From positions 3,231,501-3,295,500 of the forward strand of contig NC_061141.1 in the NCBI RefSeq assembly GCF_905220365.1: DNA of 64,000 nt. The letters run 5' to 3'. This document shows, in pieces, positions 1 to 11,427 of this stretch. The translations under genes and the position numbers were made by a program. Each line of letters starts with the position of its first letter. Position 1 is the first letter of the stretch. The notes beneath the pieces were generated by a model, which saw nothing but the letters and a program-made list of their open reading frames with translations, was not told the DNA's origin and searched no databases. This DNA comes from Vanessa cardui (taxonomy: Eukaryota > Arthropoda > Insecta > Lepidoptera > Nymphalidae).

Positions 1-1785
1 AAAAAAGGCAGCACAGAATATCTAGCTTGTAAGCAAAATTATGAACATTAATAATAAAAACAGTATACAAATGTGTTTGGTATAATTTGAATTAAGAATT
101 CGGATTTAAATTTAAACGATACACAAATAAATAATGCGGTCCTTAATTATTTGAATTGAGAATTCGATTTTTGTTTTAATAAAACGCAGCACAGAATATC
201 TATATTATGGAAAATTATGAACATTAATAATAAAATAATGTTATAAAAATGTGTATAGTATTAATTTTAATTTGAAATTCGAACTTAAAGTTGATTGTTA
301 CACTAATAAACAGCGATGTTCTCATATATTTGAATTTAGAATAATAAATAGCGCGGTCCTTAGTTATTTTATTGTCCAACATATTGAGAGTGAAATTATT
401 TCACCCTTTCAATATAAAAGAAAATTTATAGCATTTATATCGTTATATATACAAACGTTGCATTTTATTTCTACATTGAAGTTTTCCTTCTTGCGCAGAA
501 ATAAGTTTCAAAGCGATGACCTAGATTTGAACCCACAACCTTTGTACCATAAGTTCCTAACTATCTTTATTATTCTTAAGGATTATATGATGATATGCAA
601 TACAGACAAAAGCGTGTTCACACACGTGCTAAGTCCAACCCCGTGTCCTACATATATTTCATACACTAAACACATGACTTATAATTATCGTAGTAATAAC
701 TAAAACGTGAATATGTATTATTACATTGAGTATTGTAAAGCTAAGTATACATGGTATCACTTTTCTTTTGTTATCTGTGTTAATGGTCTATATTTTTATT
801 ATTTAATTCATTATTTATTAAATACTCTCCCGTACACATAGTAATATTTAATCAGGTAGTGTTCTCTTTTGAAAGGGAGATAACATCCTTGTTTTATATA
901 CTTAAACCGCAGTAAGGGATGGTGCATATTTTAACAGTTTACGTCTATGGGCGGTAACTTAGCTACATTAACTTGAGTTCAGTCCAACATATTTCAAATC
1001 CTTACATTGTTCAGACATCATCCTGATACATTAACTACCATTATTCCTTGACTTTCCAAAATATTGAGAGGGAGGATAAGTTATCCCTTGTACTTCTCTG
1101 CGTACTCTTGCTTACTTAATCCTTAAGGTACGAAGTAGTTTTCTTTGGCGGCAGTCTTGCAGTTTGAAGTCTTCCAATCATTCCATAAGCATTCATTACG
1201 TTTAGTGTTCAATGACTAATAATACTATATATTGAGATTTATTAAAATAAATATTAATTATACTATATATTCAGATTTACTTAAATAAATATTTTTTATT
1301 CGTTAACTGAATTCCATTTCAATAACATTTTTAAGATAAACAATAAATTAATTATAGAATAACATCACATTTTTGTTTACTAACATACAAAACTATGTTA
1401 TATATCAGTCGTCGAACCTTGATTTAATAATTAATTTTATTGATTGAGTGATATTCAAATGTTACAACTAAATTTTAATTATATTATAGATTATCAAGAA
1501 TCAGCTTCTGTTTTTATGTAAAACGTCTTATGTATAATATACATATTAATTACATTATTATATATGACTATTTTGTTGAGATAATTATATATAAATAGAA
1601 GTACCCATTATGACTTGACTGCACAATTATAAAGTAATATTATCGAATGTATTTTTAGTGTAAGTAATTGAATAAAGTTCATTGACCTATTAATATAAAA
1701 AAGTTATTTTTCTTTACTCATATATAATACATTTTTAAATATAAAATACAAAGTATATAAAATATATTTTAAAAATATAAAACAC
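1..1785. other. AT-rich intergenic DNA with a diverged tandem duplication
   Basis: No supportable gene. A diverged direct duplication is visible: a segment starting at 8 (GCAGCACAGAATATCTA) recurs at 186, and the two copies can be followed to about 152 and 370, the second carrying about 40 extra bases. A 150-codon open stretch at 251-703 has no recognisable domain and starts at a non-ATG codon, so I do not call it a gene. Confidence 0.5.
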
Positions 1786-1983
1786 AGAGGCCAACCAGTG
1801 GCGGGAACAGGGTCCAAGCCACCGGTGGTCAGGGCTCCAGCGAGAGGAACTTCCTCACAATACGCGCCGTGCCGAGGAGTACTGCCTTCTGCATCAGGCC
1901 CTTGACCCAGCTGCCTAACGAGAGCCTCTTAAGGTGTTGGCTCTTGGCCATTAGGCCATTCGCTGAAATGAACATCGGCACAA
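1786..1983 (-). pseudogene. LINE ORF2 C-terminal remnant (R2/R4-like clade)
   Basis: A GC-rich block in AT-rich surroundings. Read on the minus strand from 1981 it encodes VPMFISANG..., then LQKAV-like text (LMQKAVLLGTARIVRKFL), ending at a TGA at 1829-1831. The pattern of a 'VP.. S.NG' segment followed by 'QK..LL.TARI+RK L' is known from the extreme C-terminus of R2/R4/Dong-type non-LTR retrotransposon ORFs. Only about 50 residues and some 3'UTR remain, so it is a 5'-truncated fossil. The clade assignment is tentative. Confidence 0.55.
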
Positions 1984-2224
1984 TAAAAAAAAAAATATAT
2001 TATTACAGTTATTAATTACGGTATATTTACTATGTTTTTTTATTTTTGTCGGTGGAGCTCGATATTTCGACATTATCTACGAATGTCTTGTTAACGAGAA
2101 CAATAATAAAAATGACCATATTCATTTTTAATTGTATAAAAGTTATTTTTAGTTTGATTCTGTTACTAAACTATGCTTTATAACTTAGTTTGGTTATATA
2201 GTCATGGTTATTGGAAGGGACTGG

Positions 2225-2460
2225 TCATCATCGAAAATAGACATTAATTGGCACTGTCTTCATCCTCCTTGTAATCATGCCCTTATTCTATTATTCCATA
2301 CTTTCCTATCTGACGTCACATAAGGAACATTCTTTCCAGCCATATCTTCCACACAATCCATCCATCGTTTCATTGGTCGTCCTCTACCACTATATCCATC
2401 CATATTCATTCTTAAGACCTTCCTCACAATATGTTCCTCATTCCAGATTCAATACTTAAC
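2225..2460 (-). pseudogene. RTE-type LINE ORF C-terminal remnant
   Basis: The minus strand reads through a degenerate form of the RTE ORF2 tail: a run equivalent to 'GRPMKRWMDCV+EDM', then 'VTSDR..W'. The same text is found on the plus strand at about 42940-43175. No intact reading frame remains. An open stretch on the opposite strand at 2277-2459 is its antisense shadow. Confidence 0.6.
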
Positions 2461-2489
2461 TGTACGAAATGTTAATCATTCCTTGTATA

Positions 2490-2760
2490 GACAATGCGCC
2501 ACCAACCTTGAGAGCTAAGATGTTATGTCTCTTGTGCCTGTAGTTAAATAAATACGAGACAACATCACATACATTACTCTGATCCCAAAGTAAGTGGCTA
2601 AAACACTTGTGTTATGAAAATCCGAAGTAATAACGATATCACAATCACCCAGACCCATGACGATATAGAAAACTAATGGTAATCTACTATTCTAGCATGA
2701 AGGTTGTATACATGATGAGCGGGCGGTACCCAGGCGGTTTTGTAAAAAGCCCTACCTACA
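2490..2760 (-). repeat. REP-B fragment interrupted by SINE-C
   Basis: The REP-B text 'CGCCACCAACCTTGAGA' begins at about 2501 and its other end (GGGCGGTACCCAGGCGG) appears at about 2720. Between them, about 2557-2685, lies a 5'-truncated minus-strand SINE-C (GACAACATCACATACATTAC to the 'CCAGACCCATGACGA' block). SINE-C therefore inserted into an existing REP-B copy. Confidence 0.6.
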
Positions 2761-3800
2761 GATTACTTCAAAGATCAAAAGTCAGCGTTTTATATAAACA
2801 AATTGTATATAAAAATGCTCTGCGTGTTTAAATCGTCATCTATAAAACGATTTAATCTGTATTTCTATGATAGTAAAAATAGTTTGTCTCAAAATAAAGG
2901 TGAACTATAAAGAATTTTATTAGTATTACTTATTTTATAAAGTTCGTAATAAAATAATCTGAATAAATTGATCATGTATAATCAAAAAACGAACTAAAGT
3001 ATATTAATGATATACATTTTAAAACAACAATACAATTATTAATTTAGTTATTCATTCCAACAGTATTTAGATTGCGGGCCTTGATTTTTATATCCAAAGT
3101 AATGATGAGAACATGAAAATAACAAATTAATTTTAACAACTATTTCACCGATTAATATTTATTGTACATCGTTTATAAAGTTTGTAAATGTTAAAATTAA
3201 ATAGTTGTATTGTACACAACGCTATTGTAATATTAATGTTTTATCGAAGTAAAGATCCATATGTCAGTCACAGTTCGAACGCTCGTTCGTATGCTTAATT
3301 TTACATAAATTTACGAATCCCATTTTCACTTTAAGTTAAAATTTTCAAAAAACTTTTCTTCCTTAGTGACATCATTAGTATATTCATAGTGACACGATAA
3401 ACTAAAAAAAAAGAAATAAAAAAAAAAGAAAATTTCAGTTAACCGTTCCATGATGGCATGACCAAGGAAACAAGGTACCTAAAAATTTCGCTCGATGGAA
3501 TAGAAGTAATAAAACTATGAAGTTGACTTGAATATTAACTTAAATTGTTTAATTGGTTAAAAGCTCGATCCTACTTGCATTGCTAGGCGGCCCGCAAACC
3601 ATTGCGTTATTGACGCTTATTATTAATTGTTTAGGTATACTCAATGTCAATATAAATTCACTAATTTTATAAAAAAGCTTTTGCAAATATGCGTTCTTTA
3701 ACATTCATTTAAATTTGGCAACAGAGGCAATTTGTTATCTGGGAACTCAATGCAGTCGATTTAACAAAAACCCTAATTAATTTTATACCTAAATCTTCCT
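2761..3800. other. AT-rich intergenic DNA, nothing recognised
   Basis: No gene, RNA or known repeat was recognised. Short A-runs occur at about 3404-3430. Confidence 0.4.
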
Positions 3801-3801
3801 T

Positions 3802-3872
3802 ATAAATGCCTCTGTCTATTAGTGAAAACCGCATGAAAATACGTTCAGTAGTTTTGGAGACATGGGGGACTT
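3802..3872 (+). repeat. LINE 3'-tail fragment
   Basis: Contains 'AAAACCGCATGAAAATACG' followed by 'TTCAGTAGTTTTGGAG', text recurring at about 32745-32800 and, more diverged, at about 38735-38765 and 47095-47140. This is typical of RTE-like 3' ends in Lepidoptera. It is truncated by the following SINE-A insertion. Confidence 0.5.
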
Positions 3873-3883
3873 TGTTCGAGAGT

Positions 3884-4204
3884 CGAGATGGCCCAGTAAG
3901 AGTCGAGATGGCCCAGTGGTTAGAACGCGTGCATCTTAACTGATGATTGCGGGTTCAACCCAGACAGGCACCGCTGATTCATGTGCTTAATTTGTCTTTA
4001 TAATTCATCTCGTGCTCAGCGGTGAAGGAAAACATCGTGAGGAAACCTGCATGTGACAAATTTCATAGAAATTCTGCCACATGTGTATTCCACCAACCCG
4101 CATTGGAACAGCGTGGTGGAATATGTTCCAAACCTTCTCCTCAAAGGGAGAGGAGGCATTTAGCCCAGCAGTGGGAATTTACAGGCTGTTGTTGTTGTTG
4201 TTGG
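3884..4204 (+). mobile_element. SINE-A, full length, with duplicated head
   Basis: tRNA-derived SINE. The A-box-like head GATGGCCCAGTGGTTAGAA is followed by a B-box-like GGGTTCAACCC and a conserved body; it ends in GTT repeats. The first ~20 bases of the element are present twice (3886 and 3902). Flanks GGGGACTTTGTT (about 3867) and GGGGAACTTTGTT (about 4204) look like a target-site duplication with one difference. Confidence 0.8.
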
Positions 4205-4273
4205 GGAACTTTGTTTAATAATATGTAGTGATAACACATGTATCGTATAAAAAAACTCCAAATTCCCCTCTTT

Positions 4274-4560
4274 TTTATGGAATAGGTTGACGGACGAGCA
4301 TATGGGCCACCTGATGGTAAGAGGTCACCATCACCCATAGACAATGACGCTGTAAGATATATCAACTATTCCTTACATCGTTAATGTGCCACCAACCTTG
4401 GGATCTAAGATGTTACGTCCCTTGTGCCTGTAGTTACACTGGCTCACTCACCCTTCAAACCGGAACACAACAATACTGAGTACTGTTATTTGGCGGTAGA
4501 ATAACTGATGAGTGGGTGGTACCTACCCAGACGGGCTTTCACAAAGCCCTACCACCAAGG
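4274..4560 (-). repeat. REP-B copy
   Basis: Near full-length minus copy of the ~285-bp REP-B family: begins 'ATGGAATAGGTTGACGGACG' and ends with 'AAAGCCCTACCACCAAG'. REP-B copies elsewhere are more than 85 percent alike by eye. The family has no coding potential and ends next to an A-rich run. Confidence 0.75.
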
Positions 4561-4759
4561 ATCTCTACTAAGATTTTCACGATTTTAGTCCCTACAAGTC
4601 ACATGCTAGCGACAAATCAAAACAGTGTGATTAATTTCCGTATGACTTAATACTTACAAACATACAGTAAGCCACATTGTTTGTTCATTCATATAATCGA
4701 TTCTCCTATTGAGTCGTAATTATCCAGCGGTTATAAGGTGATTTTTAACTGATAAATGC

Positions 4760-4995
4760 GGGTTGAAAGATAGCCTAGCAGTACTTAATTTCCATCTGTA
4801 TAAATTGTACTTATAATCATCTCATTATTTATCGGAGTCAAAGGAAAACATTGCGAGAAAACCTACACATGTAATGTCAATGAAATTCTGATACATGTGT
4901 ATCCATCAACTCAAATTGGAGCAGCGTAGTGGAAGCTTAAAAACCTTATCCTCAAAATAGAGAGGAGACATCACCCATTGATAATTTAAAGGCTG
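4760..4995 (+). repeat. Degenerate SINE-A
   Basis: Old copy. Recognisable pieces are 'GATAAATGCGGGTTGAAA' (B-box area), 'GGAAAACATTGCGAGAAAAC', and 'ATTGGAGCAGCGTAGTGGAA'. Many substitutions; no clear target duplication. Confidence 0.6.
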
Positions 4996-5109
4996 TTCCT
5001 TTACTATAGTTTAATTCATTCATGTATATTCATACTCGTTGTAACACACATATGGTGTACTACAGCTCGTATAATTCTAATCTGTTCGACTGAACGCCGT
5101 GACAATTGG

Positions 5110-5352
5110 AACATACGACCTCCGTGGAATTGACGATTTTCTTGGTCGAGTAGTGTGTACACCGGTTTTCGTGAGTACGCTACTCCGAGGTCCCGCGTTC
5201 GATTTCTGGCCGAGTCGATGTAGAAAATATTTTATTGGTTTTCTATTTTGTCTTGGGTCTGGATGTTTGAGGTACCGTCGTTACTTTTGATTTTCCATAA
5301 CCCAAGTGCTTTAGCTACTACATTGGGATCAAAGTAATGCATGTGATGTTGT
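5110..5352 (+). mobile_element. SINE-C (tRNA-like)
   Basis: Head GACCTCCGTGG... with TGGTCGAGTAGTGTGTACAC, then a B-box-like GCGTTCGATTTCTGG, a TTGTCTTGGGTCTGGATGT block and the end 'ATGTGATGTTGTCC'. The head carries a ~15-bp internal insertion (AATTGACGATTTTCT at about 5128). Confidence 0.7.
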
Positions 5353-5728
5353 CCAACATTTATTTTCTTATTTATATTTGAGCATGAAAAACATAAAATG
5401 TTTCCACATTTTAAGGAGGCTTCGAGATTACGTATGAGTATTATTGCCCACATTTTAGCTAACTGCTAGCTAGTAGTATTGTATCTTTGACAGAAACATT
5501 GTCTTGATGTATCGTTCTATTATTAAGTTTAGTAAGTAAAAAAATAAATGATGTTATTGTATATTTCCAGCCAGCATCTCTGCGTTGCTTAAAAAAACGT
5601 ATAAAGCCTTCAACTATCAATATTGTTAAAAAATTTGTTATTGTCTCCAAAAATAATTGCCACACAGAGTTCATTAGAAAAAATATCTTTAACACAAATT
5701 ATTATTATCTCTGTAACAAAAATCTCTG
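5353..5728. other. Unannotated spacer
   Basis: No recognised feature. Short open stretches on the minus strand here have no domain and overlap the flanking repeats. Confidence 0.4.
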
Positions 5729-5729
5729 C

Positions 5730-6012
5730 CCTTGGTGGCAGGGCCTTGTGCAAGCCTGTCTGGGTAGGTACCACCCACTCATCAGTTATTCTACCGCCAA
5801 ATAACAGTACTCAGTATTGTTGTGTTCCGGTTGAAAGGGTGAGTGAGCCAGTGTAACTACAGGCACAAGGGACATAGCATCTTAGTTCCCAAGGTTGGTG
5901 GCACATTGACGATGTAAGGAATAGTTAATATTTCTTACAGCGTCATTGTCTATGGGTGATGGTGACCACTTACCATCGGGTAGCCCATACGCTCGTCCGC
6001 CAACCTATACCA
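5730..6012 (+). repeat. REP-B copy
   Basis: Full-length plus copy: CTTGGTGGCAGGGCCTTGTG at the head, TAGGTACCACCCACTCATCA, CAGTGTAACTACAGGCACAA, and the tail with 'GGGTGATGGTGACCACTTAC', 'GCTCGTCCGCCAACCTATAC', then A-rich. Confidence 0.8.
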
Positions 6013-6529
6013 TAAAAAAAATAAAATATTTAATGATCATTGAGCAAAGCAACACACCTAATATACGTATATATGTTCGCTTTGTAACATATATTTTTAA
6101 ACAAGTTTCAATATGATTTAATAATTCTCATGGTAATGACATAATAAGATGGTTATCACAACATGGGCGAAATAGCGATGAGAACTGGTTTTGAACTGAG
6201 TAACTGGAGAGGAGCCGTTTACGAAACAGTAGTTAAACGCACTCAATGTGTCATAGGCTCAAAACTTTTACTTTCCTAGAATTACGTTTTGACATATTTT
6301 TTTTTTATTTCAGAATTAATAGCCTGTTTGTCCTTATAGTCATTAATCTTTTTGAATTTGGAATAGGATTTTTTTAATATTGAAACATATTGAGCAAAAA
6401 GTTTTTATATTGGAATTACGATTGAATATTAAAAGTCAGTTTTAATTTTAAAATTACAAATAAAATCTGCTTTCATTATTATTAATACCACTTTAAAATT
6501 ATTGTTTATTATATAAATATGAGCAGGCA
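6013..6529. other. Unannotated AT-rich spacer
   Basis: Nothing recognised. Confidence 0.4.
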
Positions 6530-6832
6530 ATTGAGATGGCCCAGTGGTTAAAAAGCGCGCATGTTAACCGATGATTGCGGGTTCAAACCCAGGCAAGCAC
6601 CACTTACATATATAGTGCTTAATTTGTGTTTATAATTCATCTCGTGTTCGGCGGTGAAGGAAAACATCGTGAGGAAACTTGCATGTGTCTAATTTCATCG
6701 AAATTCTGCCACATGTGCATTCCACCAACCCGCATTGGAACAGCGTGGTGGAATATGTTCCAAACCATCTCCTTAATGGAAGAGGAGGCCTTCTCTCAGC
6801 CATCGGAAATGTACAGGCTGTTACTTTACTTC
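6530..6832 (+). mobile_element. SINE-A copy
   Basis: Head TTGAGATGGCCCAGTGGTTA, B-box GGGTTCAAACCC, body and 'TGTACAGGCTGTTAC' end. It is a variant lacking the long GTT tail and has TATATATAG before the 'TGCTTAATTTGTG' block. Confidence 0.75.
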
Positions 6833-6834
6833 AA

Positions 6835-6906
6835 TATAAATAAACAAATTCTGTATATATTTAGTATCAGCATCGCACCCGTGCGAAGCAGGGCAGGTCG
6901 CTAGTA
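6835..6906 (-). repeat. LINE 3'-tail fragment (REP-F)
   Basis: Minus strand reads CTAGCGACCTGCCCTGCTTC, CACGGGTGCGATGCTGATAC, then TTTGTTTATTTA. The same text recurs at about 12700-12760 (-), 37384-37460 (+) and 46945-47030 (+). Confidence 0.55.
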
Positions 6907-7300
6907 CAATTATATATATATATACAGATCCAGTCAAGCCATGTCCAGTAGTAGTTAAAAATGTTTTGAAGAGGCATTGTAAAGCATGTGGCTTAAGTTA
7001 GTATTACATAAAGCCAAAGCATATATACGGCGTCGGCGCTTTTGACGTTTGTAATAGGAAGTAATACAATTTAATTAACAATGAATTACATCTTATTTAT
7101 GATTAATATCGCGTTACAATTAACCTACAATGAAAACAAGTGAGAATGGTTTAGTTTCTCTACAAGTGTTTCAATCGTATAATAAAGATGGCGGCTCTGG
7201 TATATTTAATTTTTTTTAATACGTGAATTATAATTAACTTACAATTAGGCACAAGAGAGTATTATGATTCAATAAAATTATTGATAGCTCAGTTGCAAGG
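6907..7300. other. Unannotated spacer
   Basis: Nothing recognised beyond a short TA run at about 6912. Confidence 0.4.
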
Positions 7301-7302
7301 CT

Positions 7303-7640
7303 GTGTAAAATCAAAATAAACTTTATTCAAGTGGGTTTTTACAAGCACTTTTGAATCGTCAATTAACAATTAAGTGAAGCTACCACCGGTTCGAAAAGTA
7401 GTTTTCTTTCTTAAAGGCCGGCAACGCACTTACAAGCCCCCTGGTGCTGTAGATGTCCATGGGCGGTGGTAGTCACTTTCCATCAGGTGAGCCTCCTGCT
7501 CGTTTGCCACCTATCACATAAAAAAAAAGATTCTACCGAGAAGAACCGGCAAGAAACTCAGTAGTTACACTTTTTCGACATTTAAAAAATACAAAGTCAT
7601 GTTAATACAATTATTTAAATTAATATATCCTGCCTGGAAG
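7303..7640 (+). repeat. REP-D copy with nested REP-E
   Basis: REP-D begins AAAATAAACTTTATTCAAGT, then GCACTTTTGAATCGTC and GAAGCTACCACCGGTTCG. It is interrupted at about 7405-7528 by REP-E (TTAAAGGCCGGCAACGCACT ... CATCAGGTGAGCCTCCTGC ... A8), then resumes at GATTCTACCGAGAAGAACCG, seen uninterrupted at about 19440-19560. Confidence 0.65.
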
Positions 7641-8734
7641 TCAACAGGTATTACTTCCACACCTTTTTTACCAATGTATTTTTTATAAACGATTTCGATT
7701 TACGAAACGGCAAAGTTAAAAATGTCTGCGGAAGGGTACCGACTCATTAGCTTTTCTATAAAAGAGCAGTAGTTAGTACTATTGTTCCGGTTTGAACGGT
7801 CAGTGAGCCAGTGTAACTACAGGAACAAGGGACATAACATCTTAGGACCTATTCTTCTCAGCTTTAACAGTCTATTCAAATGAAATTTAAAATTTGAATG
7901 ATAATATAACTTTCGTGCAATGTTCAATTTTAAAACAAAGTTTACAAATTTTCTTTACTAAGATGCAAGATGTTATAAATGGTAGAAAAAGCAAAGCATG
8001 TTAAAATGTGCTTAATTAGATTTCAATGTCTTAGATATATTAACACCAAGTAGACCCGTCCTGACCAGGTGTACTCGTCGCCTTGTCGTCGTTATTTAAT
8101 AAAATAATTAATAAAACTCCTACTTAGTGTATAAAACTTGACGGTTTTCAATTAATTGAATCTCATATTAATTGAAAGTTTCCGGTATTAGACGTGAGGC
8201 ATCCAACGCGATGTACCGTCGACAAAAAAAATCACATTTTATGTTAGTTTTTTATATGTTTGATATATGAGACTATTTTTAATTTAATGGTTTTACAAAA
8301 TCGAGATCGCGCCTGCTCAAATTTAAATTTATATTTGAAAAACGATATTACTAAAAAAAATATTAATTGTGGTTTTCAAGGTATTTTTGAGGTATACAAA
8401 ATCTTATACAAATAGAAAGGGACAATTAGAAAGAGAGGGAAAGGTCATCTGGGGGGGGGGGGGTAAATCCTTTTTCTTCGTCCCGTAAAAGAACACTATT
8501 CCGTAAACATATTTTAATATTTTTAATGATAACAATGTATAAAACACTTCAGCAATTAATATGAATTTTGTATGTAAAACTTAAAGTAAATTTATGTCAA
8601 CAAATCAAACGTACTTTAAATATTGTTATTATAATACTGAAAATTACAGTCAATCTTACTATTCAATCAACATATTGATAAGGTTTTTAAGGTTTTCCAG
8701 AACCCATACGACATGGGAACCTTGAAAAGAGCGT
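7641..8734. other. Spacer with REP-B fragment and a G-homopolymer
   Basis: A REP-B fragment lies at about 7768-7850 (TGTTCCGGTTTGAACGGT, CAGTGTAACTACAGGAACAA). A run of 12 G occurs at about 8451-8462, where assembly length may be unreliable. No gene recognised. Confidence 0.45.
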
Positions 8735-8850
8735 ACTTCCTTGAAGGCCAGCAACGCACCTGCAAGCCCCTCGACGTTGCAGATGTCCATGGTTAGTGGT
8801 ATCACTTTCCATCAGGTGAGCCTCCTGCACGACTGACAGCTATAACATAA
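8735..8850 (+). repeat. REP-E copy
   Basis: CTTGAAGGCCAGCAACGCAC, TGCAAGCCCCTCGACGTTGC, 'TCACTTTCCATCAGGTGAGC', then 'ATAACATAAAAAAAT'. Confidence 0.65.
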
Positions 8851-10814
8851 AAAAATTAATTAATTTATCTAATTTGACACACATGTCATACTAACCGTAC
8901 GTGTTGTCTGATGTGAGTTGATATACACGAATACAAATAGGATATCTGTTAATTTACATCACTTATAATATCAATGATTTAATGATCAAGGTCTCTGGGT
9001 AAATTGGTTATTATCGGCTACTTACACGATTTAGGCAAAAAACGCTCACATATAGTGTATAAAAAGCTTATCGTTACTAATATTATAAATTAGTACGATT
9101 TGATTGTTTGTATGTAGGAAATCTTCGGACCTATGATGTAGTACTTATTTTTTTTGGTTGAATGTTCCATTATTTCTTCTATGTGGTATTAATTATCTTA
9201 TATATTAATATAGCGTAAGCCAAGATTTGTTGAAACGCTTTTGTTTGGAGCAGAAAATTAAACTGTTACTAAATTGTTACGAATTAACAAAGAATTGCTT
9301 TTGAAAAAAGTCTCTGGTTGGTTTGAGAGCGAAGCTATGGATGTTTCAACAAACTCCGAGAATAATTGAATTGATGTACACTATTTGACATTAAAAGAGG
9401 TTTCATTTCATATTTTAAATATTATATAAGCACTTTAAAATAAAATGAAACAAAAAAGCATTTTCATAGGCTGTCGTAGGATTCGAAATTCCTAACAAAA
9501 CTTTTTTATGAACGAGAAATGAAATGAGCACTACTCGTTTTAAAATAAATTACAACCCTGTGAACCCAGGGCACGTCAATAGTTATTTTATCTAAATATA
9601 AAACACTTATTTCGTTAACGATTACTGACTGGCTTTGTTACTACTTAATAAGGCAGATTAAAGGAATCAATTAAAAATAACAAAAAATCTTGTAGCGTTC
9701 TGTCAGAGATCTGAATGGTCCGAAGTTTGAATATTTTGTAAACAATTCTAACTGAAGCGCCGTTGGATAGGACATGTAGCACAATGCAATTTTGTCTGCT
9801 ATCAATGGGCAGAGAACCTTTGTGCGTCATAAGCCGAACTACCTTCACCACAAAATGTCGGTTGTTATCAACCAGGTTCTTACCATTAGGTAATATGCAG
9901 TCTTCTTACTTCCACAATCTGTACAAAACGGACAAGGCAATAGGCCTGTATCTTTAGCGTAACCAACAATACATCCAATATATTAAAGTCAGCACAACGA
10001 GGTAATAGGTGCAGGCAAATTAGGTTTCCACGGTTCAAGGTTAGGTTAAGGGTACCATTTGTTTTGAGTAGATATTCAGGCACTCGGCCACTATAGAGAT
10101 ATATGGACACATTCAATAATAGGATTGATTGAATTTTAATCCAAAAAATATGTTCGATAACGGGACGAAACTTTTCAGCATCTCATAGATTTCAAATTCC
10201 TAACAGATTCTGAGTATCATGAGAAATATATTTATTATTTATGTAGTGATTATCGAATCGAAAACATTTTAGCACTTTCGAAATTTATATATGACTATAT
10301 GTTTGGCCTTAAAGGTAATTTATACTAAGTAGTTAAAATCAAATCGAACTCTACATAGAGCATCTTGAAATGACATTGATATTTTAAATAGCAATTCTTT
10401 TTTTAAACATTTTACGGTTATAAATAATAAAATTAGAATCTCATCAATAATAAAAAAGGATTCCAATAAACTTTGACCTAATTTATGAAATTATAATTAA
10501 TTATTATTACTATTTTAATTTCGATTTTATGTTAATATCTGTGATCTGTTTATATTTTTAAGTATATATAAAGTATTAATATACATACTAAAATAAATCT
10601 CTCTTTTAAATATTGTCTTCAACTCTCAAGATTATTGAAATGACTGCAGTTTGAGTTTCGTTATGATGTGATTGGAATATATATAATTCTTTACATGGAT
10701 ATTTAAAAAGCATTCACAATAATCGTGGTCGAATATATATATTTCCGATCCTCCTGATGAATATATAATATCCATGTTGTAAATATTTTTATACGTTATT
10801 TTCTATTATAATAT
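8851..10814. other. Long unannotated stretch
   Basis: About 2 kb without a recognised gene or repeat family. A slightly more GC-rich part at about 9640-10110 has short open stretches on both strands (for example 9645-9851 and 9886-10116, minus) that show no domain and no shared codon pattern, so they are not called. Confidence 0.4.
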
Positions 10815-11088
10815 TTTCTATTACTTGGTGGTAGGGCTTTGTTCAAGCTCGTCTGGGTAGGTACCACCCACTAATCAGTTATTCTACCGCCAAATAACAG
10901 TACTCAGGATTGTTGTGTTCAGTGTAACTACAGGCACAAGGGGCATAACATCTTAGTTCCCAAGGTTGGTGGCACATTGACGATGTAAGGAATAGTTAAT
11001 ATTTCTTACAGCGTCGTTGTCTATGGGTGATGGTGACCACTTACCATCAGGTGCCCATATGTTCGTCCGCCACACTATATCATAAAAA
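10815..11088 (+). repeat. REP-B copy with internal deletion
   Basis: Head ACTTGGTGGTAGGGCTTTGT, tail 'GTTCGTCCGCCACACTATAT'. About 28 bases between GTTGTGTTC and AGTGTAACTACAGG are missing relative to other copies. Confidence 0.75.
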
Positions 11089-11224
11089 AATAATAATAAG
11101 ACTAGTCTTACTTTCGTTTAATTTCATGGAACATCACTGACCACTGTTTTATACAAGAGTTTTATTTTCGTAATTGAAAACGAATTTGTAGGTAAAATAC
11201 GTACATAGCAAATGTGCCTAATGT

Positions 11225-11400
11225 GTAAGTCTCCATCATCTACAGATATTGGCACTGTGGGAAAAATCAACCATCCGTTCCATCGCCAATACACAACAGC
11301 CTTGGAAGCTTAGATATTAGATTTTTTGTGCCTGTATTCACTTACACTGTAAACTGGAACAACACAACATTTCATCAGTGGCTATTATTGAATGACATTT
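11225..11400 (-). repeat. Degenerate REP-B
   Basis: Weak minus-strand match: 'CGCCAATACACAACAGCCTT' and 'TTTTTGTGCCTGTATTCA' followed by 'CACTGTAAACTGGAACAAC'. Heavily decayed. Confidence 0.4.
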
Positions 11401-11427
11401 ACCATCAAGTGTCACTAGGCTTAAAAA

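Noticed and set aside
251..703. 150-codon open stretch near the window start
   Set aside because: Non-ATG start, A/T-driven composition, no domain, and it overlaps a diverged tandem duplication.
3906..3970. tRNA gene calls at SINE heads (A-box and B-box present)
   Set aside because: The body and tail show a dispersed SINE; the head does not fold as a full tRNA cloverleaf and recurs more than fifteen times with the same body.
5129..5225. tRNA gene at the SINE-C head (GGTTCGATTCC-like B-box)
   Set aside because: The same head is attached to the same SINE body at least five times in the window; one copy has a target-site duplication.
9645..10116. Cluster of open stretches of about 65-75 codons
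   Set aside because: No domain, no agreement of frames, and no splice structure.
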